Positions 61,096 to 64,000 of a stretch of DNA of 64,000 nucleotides are shown piece after piece. Made by a program: the position numbers and the translations under genes. This DNA is from Sphingomonas sp. Leaf343 (GTDB lineage Bacteria > Pseudomonadota > Alphaproteobacteria > Sphingomonadales > Sphingomonadaceae), in contig NZ_LMPG01000001.1 in assembly GCF_001423765.1 (NCBI RefSeq), forward strand, positions 378,073 to 442,072. Direction: 5' to 3'. Numbering within the stretch: the first letter of the stretch is position 1; every line of letters begins with the position of its first letter. Below the pieces are notes generated by a model. The model did no database searches, was not told the DNA's origin, and saw only the letters and a list, made by a program, of their open reading frames with translations.

Positions 61096-61488
61096 TCAGG
61101 CGAGCGTTTCGACGGGGATGGGGGACGACGATCCGGCGAGGCCTGCCAGGTTCGTCTCGAAGCTGACGAAGCCGTCGGTGTCACGTCCACCGAGGATATG
61201 CATCATGTCCGCGAAATCCGCCCCCGCCTCGAACCGATGGATCGCCCATTCGACCAGATCGCGGTCCGCGACGCAGACGGAGGGAAGGCGCAGAATGTCC
61301 CTGAGCGTGGCCGCAAGATCCTTGCGCCGCATTCGATAGCTGGAGCGCAGGACCCAAGCTGTCTCGAGCAGGACGGTGTCGGAGATGAAGCACTCGTTGG
61401 TCAGCAGAAAGTGCTCGGCGATCGGCGACTGCGACGGATCGTCCTGCGTCACGTATCGGACGATGATGTTAGTATCGACGGCCTTCAT
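61096..61488 (-). CDS. vapC: PIN-domain toxin (VapC type)
   Basis: A 130-residue PIN-domain ribonuclease toxin. Conserved acids are D5 (VDTN), E42 (LLETAW), and D91/D94 (GADFADMM). The start overlaps the antitoxin stop (ATGA), as in most vapBC pairs. The RNA target, often initiator tRNA or rRNA, cannot be predicted. Confidence 0.88.
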   Translation of the reverse strand: MKAVDTNIIVRYVTQDDPSQSPIAEHFLLTNECFISDTVLLETAWVLRSSYRMRRKDLAATLRDILRLPSVCVADRDLVEWAIHRFEAGADFADMMHILGGRDTDGFVSFETNLAGLAGSSSPIPVETLA

Positions 61489-61766
61489 CGATCCCAGTCC
61501 GGCCCACTGTCAGCCCACATCTTCGTGACGGATGCCTTCATGTCATCGAGGGGGACGGGCGGGCCGTCGTACTGAACGCGCGCCCGAATACGCGCGGTGA
61601 CCACATCGAAAGGCTCTTTCGGTCCAGCCGCACGCCGACGCAGGAGAACTCCGTCCGGTCGCTCGATCACATCGAGCCGATCGCCCGGCGAAAGATGCAG
61701 GCGATCACGGACATCCTTCGGGATGACGACCTGACCCTTGCCGGAGATTGTTGTCTGAGCGTTCAT
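61485..61766 (-). CDS. vapB: AbrB/MazE-type antitoxin (VapB)
   Basis: A 93-residue antitoxin with an N-terminal SpoVT-AbrB DNA-binding domain (TTISGKGQVVIPKDVRDRL, LSPGDRLDVIERPDG) and a C-terminal toxin-binding tail. A palindrome at 61770-61787 lies 3 bases before the ATG and is the likely autoregulatory operator. It overlaps vapC by four bases. Confidence 0.88.
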   Translation of the reverse strand: MNAQTTISGKGQVVIPKDVRDRLHLSPGDRLDVIERPDGVLLRRRAAGPKEPFDVVTARIRARVQYDGPPVPLDDMKASVTKMWADSGPDWDR

Positions 61767-61769
61767 AAT

Positions 61770-61787
61770 GGTAAGATGCGTCTTACC
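61770..61787. promoter_or_regulatory. vapBC autoregulatory palindrome
   Basis: GGTAAGA (61770-61776) and TCTTACC (61781-61787) form a perfect inverted repeat with spacer TGCG, directly before the vapB ATG and after the rbfA stop. AbrB-type antitoxins bind such repeats with their toxin partner. Confidence 0.65.
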
Positions 61788-61797
61788 GGCACCTGCG

Positions 61798-62190
61798 TCA
61801 ATCCTCGGCCAGATCGCGCGCGACGGTCGGCTGGCGGAGCAACGCATCAATGTGGCTGCCTTCGTCGAAACTCTCGTCGGCGAGGAATTTCAGCTTCGCG
61901 GCGTACTTGTTCTGCACGCGAGCGGCGACCTCGCGTTGCAGGTACGCTGTATTGGTGCGCAGCGCCTTCAGCACCGCCTCCTCGTCCTTGCCGAGCAGCG
62001 GCTTCACGAACACCGTCGCGTGACGCAGGTCGGGCGACATCCGCACCTCCGTGACTGACACGACGTGCTTGGCCAGCACATCGTCGTGCACGTCGCCGCG
62101 GGCGAGGATTTCGGACAGGACGTGGCGCACCTGTTCGCCCACGCGCAGAACGCGAACGGATTTCTCGGGAGCGGCTTCGTCCTTACGCAT
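61798..62190 (-). CDS. rbfA: ribosome-binding factor A
   Basis: A 130-residue 30S maturation factor. [21 protein letters not shown] at the N-terminus, [22 protein letters not shown] and the C-terminal [16 protein letters not shown] are typical. It overlaps the VOC gene by eight bases, and infB lies just beyond. The vapBC pair follows it. Confidence 0.95.
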   Translation of the reverse strand: MRKDEAAPEKSVRVLRVGEQVRHVLSEILARGDVHDDVLAKHVVSVTEVRMSPDLRHATVFVKPLLGKDEEAVLKALRTNTAYLQREVAARVQNKYAAKLKFLADESFDEGSHIDALLRQPTVARDLAED

Positions 62191-62590
62191 CGTGTCGGTC
62201 CTGCGGTGCTGACACCGCCTCGTAGAAAGTGGTGGGCGTGTAGAAGGTCAGGCGATTGCTCGCCGGATCGGTGATCGTGATCTCGCGCGTACCCCACGGC
62301 GTCTCGCCCGGAACGCCGGGTCGCGCATTGCCGTGATGCTTGGCGAGCAGGTCCGCGGCGAATGCCACTACGTCGTCGACGGGAATACGGATCGCCGACC
62401 CCGGCGTGGCATCGCCATAATGTTCCGACAGGTGCAGCACGCAGTCGCCGCGCCGCACGCCCCGGTACAACGGCAACCCGGGTTCGAAGCGGTGCTCGAA
62501 CACCGTCTCGAACCCGAGGAAGTCGATGTAGAACGCGGTGGTCCGCGCCTCGTCGAAGCTGCGCAGGATCGGGATCGGCGCCTCGAACAT
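62183..62590 (-). CDS. VOC/glyoxalase superfamily protein
   Basis: A 135-residue vicinal-oxygen-chelate fold protein. [20 protein letters not shown] and [18 protein letters not shown] are the two halves, with [11 protein letters not shown] in between. It resembles bleomycin-resistance or glyoxalase-like members; possible metal ligands are His and Glu, but the function is unknown. It sits between infB and rbfA, with its end overlapping rbfA by eight bases, so it is co-transcribed with them. Confidence 0.83.
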   Translation of the reverse strand: MFEAPIPILRSFDEARTTAFYIDFLGFETVFEHRFEPGLPLYRGVRRGDCVLHLSEHYGDATPGSAIRIPVDDVVAFAADLLAKHHGNARPGVPGETPWGTREITITDPASNRLTFYTPTTFYEAVSAPQDRHDA

Positions 62591-62597
62591 CGTCGCC

Positions 62598-64000
62598 TTA
62601 CAGCGTCCGCTCGCGCATCTCGACCTCGAACGTCTCCAGGAAGTCGCCCGGCTTGATGTCCACGAAGTTCGACGTGAAGGTCACGCCGCACTCCAGACCC
62701 GCACGCACTTCGGGGACATCGTCCTTGAAGCGGCGCAGCGACGCGATCTCACCCTGATAGATGATGACGTCGTTGCGCGTAATGCGTGCCTTGAGCGCCT
62801 TGCGGATGACACCGTCGACCACCAGCAGACCCGCCGCCTTGCCGTGCTTGCCGGCGGAGAAGACGTCGCGGATTTCCGCGCGGCCCACCACCGTCTCGAA
62901 CGCTTCCGGCCCGAGCTCGCCCGCCATGCCGGCGCGGATCTCGTCGGTCAGGTCGTAGATGACGTCGTAATATTTCAACGCCACCTTGTGCCGCTCGGCG
63001 ATCTCTCGCGCCTTCGCATTCGCACGGACGTTGAAGCCGATGATCGGCGCGCCGCTGGCACCCGCCAGCGTCACGTCGCTTTCGGTGATGCCGCCGACGC
63101 CCGAGTGCAGGATCCGGGCACGAATCGCGTCGGTGGAGATCTTGTTGATCGCCCCGACGATCGCCTCGACCGTCCCTTGCGTATCGGCCTTCACGACCAG
63201 CGGATACTCGATCGCCTGCTTGTCCTTCAACGCGGAGAACATGCTCTCCAGGCTGGCGGGGGCCGTCGTCGTGCGCTTCTGGGTGATGACGCCCTGACGA
63301 TACTCCGCGACCTCGCGGGCGCGCGCCTCGTTCTCGACGACCTGTAGCGGATCGCCCGCGGACGGCACGCCGGACAGGCCGAGCACCTCGACCGGCATCG
63401 ACGGCCCGGCTTCCTTGATCTGGCGACCTTTGTCGTCGACCAGCGCCCGGACCTTGCCGCTTTCCGCGCCGACGACGAACACGTCGCCGACCTTCAGCGT
63501 GCCGCGATTGACCAACACCGTCGCGACCGGGCCGCGACCCTTGTCCAGCTTCGCCTCGATCACGGTGCCTTCGCCCGGACGATCGGGGTTGGCGGACAGT
63601 TCGAGCAATTCGGCCTGAAGCTGAATCTTCTCGATCAGCGTATCGAGGCCGAGCTTCTTCAGCGCGGACACCTCGACGTCCTGCGTCTCGCCGCCCATCT
63701 CCTCGACGACGACCTCATGCTCCAGCAGGCGCTCGCGCACCTTCTGGGCATTCGCCTCGTGCTTGTCGATCTTGTTGATCGCCACGATCATCGGCACGCC
63801 GGCCGCCTTGGTGTGGTTGATCGCCTCGATCGTCTGCGGCATCAGTCCGTCGTCCGCCGCCACCACCAGCACGACGATGTCGGTGACGTTGGCGCCGCGC
63901 GATCGCATGTCGCTGAACGCTTCATGGCCCGGCGTGTCGAGGAACGTGACCTTCGACTTGTCCTTCAGCGTGACCTGATACGCGCCGATATGCTGGGTGA
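62598..64000 (-). CDS. infB: translation initiation factor IF-2 (C-terminal part, cut by window edge)
   Basis: The GTPase that brings initiator tRNA to the 30S subunit. The frame is open from the stop at 62598 to the window end, giving the last ~467 residues. G3 ([10 protein letters not shown]), G4 (AINKIDK), domain II ([20 protein letters not shown]), and domains III/IV ([36 protein letters not shown]) are seen. The start and N-terminal G1/G2 lie beyond position 64000. It is followed by the VOC gene and rbfA. Confidence 0.97.
   Translation of the reverse strand, partial: TQHIGAYQVTLKDKSKVTFLDTPGHEAFSDMRSRGANVTDIVVLVVAADDGLMPQTIEAINHTKAAGVPMIVAINKIDKHEANAQKVRERLLEHEVVVEEMGGETQDVEVSALKKLGLDTLIEKIQLQAELLELSANPDRPGEGTVIEAKLDKGRGPVATVLVNRGTLKVGDVFVVGAESGKVRALVDDKGRQIKEAGPSMPVEVLGLSGVPSAGDPLQVVENEARAREVAEYRQGVITQKRTTTAPASLESMFSALKDKQAIEYPLVVKADTQGTVEAIVGAINKISTDAIRARILHSGVGGITESDVTLAGASGAPIIGFNVRANAKAREIAERHKVALKYYDVIYDLTDEIRAGMAGELGPEAFETVVGRAEIRDVFSAGKHGKAAGLLVVDGVIRKALKARITRNDVIIYQGEIASLRRFKDDVPEVRAGLECGVTFTSNFVDIKPGDFLETFEVEMRERTL

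Noticed and set aside
1..64000. tRNA, rRNA, CRISPR, IS elements, prophage
   Set aside because: Searched by eye in the intergenic gaps on both strands; only the tmRNA and the cobalamin riboswitch were recognisable RNAs, and no transposase or direct-repeat array was seen.

Overview
The window is high-GC alphaproteobacterial chromosome, most likely from a Sphingomonas-type member of the Sphingomonadales. Evidence for this: two exported proteins end in the PEPxxWA-type PEP-CTERM signal common in sphingomonads; the tmRNA gene is circularly permuted, as in Alphaproteobacteria, and encodes the tag ANDNEALAIAA; there is a TonB receptor beside glycoside hydrolases; a fused MrpA-B antiporter; and an NDUFS4-like complex I accessory subunit. 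Genes are densely packed, with many 4-base ATGA/GTGA overlaps. I saw no prophage, IS element, CRISPR array, rRNA or tRNA.

Layout, 0-21 kb: an AbrB-family membrane protein / hydrolase / ATP-grasp operon; an 18-bp perfect inverted repeat and a cobalamin riboswitch in front of metE; a DUF1080 protein, a PEP-CTERM protein and a cupin; a YpfJ-type zinc protease; 3-hydroxybutyrate dehydrogenase with a DUF4893 protein; a cation-efflux protein; isocitrate lyase with a 52-residue downstream gene and a divergent ScfR/RamB-like regulator; an endolysin-like protein; a DUF885 peptidase; astD, selO and a hydrolase.

21.5-32.7 kb is a glycan locus that reads as beta-1,4-galactan or type I arabinogalactan use: a flavin-dependent halogenase-family protein, a TonB-dependent receptor, a metallophosphatase-LamG lipoprotein, a PEP-CTERM protein, a GH2 beta-galactosidase and a GH53 endo-galactanase. 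At 33-38.5 kb is a complete mrp Na+/H+ antiporter operon (A-B fused, C, D, E, F, G). At 38.6-42.7 kb come a FucP/GluP-type sugar transporter, an alpha-ketoglutarate semialdehyde dehydrogenase and an AraD1/GguC-type dehydratase, the lower part of an oxidative pentose pathway that could take arabinose released from the same polymers. Two copies of a ~106-bp palindromic element, in opposite orientations, lie at 32.7 and 41.6 kb.

42.7-64 kb is mainly housekeeping: an esterase, a MASE1-PAS-GGDEF cyclase, an AroQ chorismate mutase overlapping a thymidylate kinase, polyprenyl diphosphate synthase, HrpB, an NDUFS4-like subunit, a lemA / TPM / TPM / Nudix operon, mscL, an Rrf2 regulator, the permuted tmRNA followed by twin hairpins, and the conserved infB-rbfA-truB-rpsO-pnp block on the minus strand. 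That block is interrupted by a VOC protein, a vapBC toxin-antitoxin pair with its own palindrome, thymidine kinase and a DUF6491 protein. truB carries an in-frame insertion that looks like half of the palindromic element. infB runs off the right edge.
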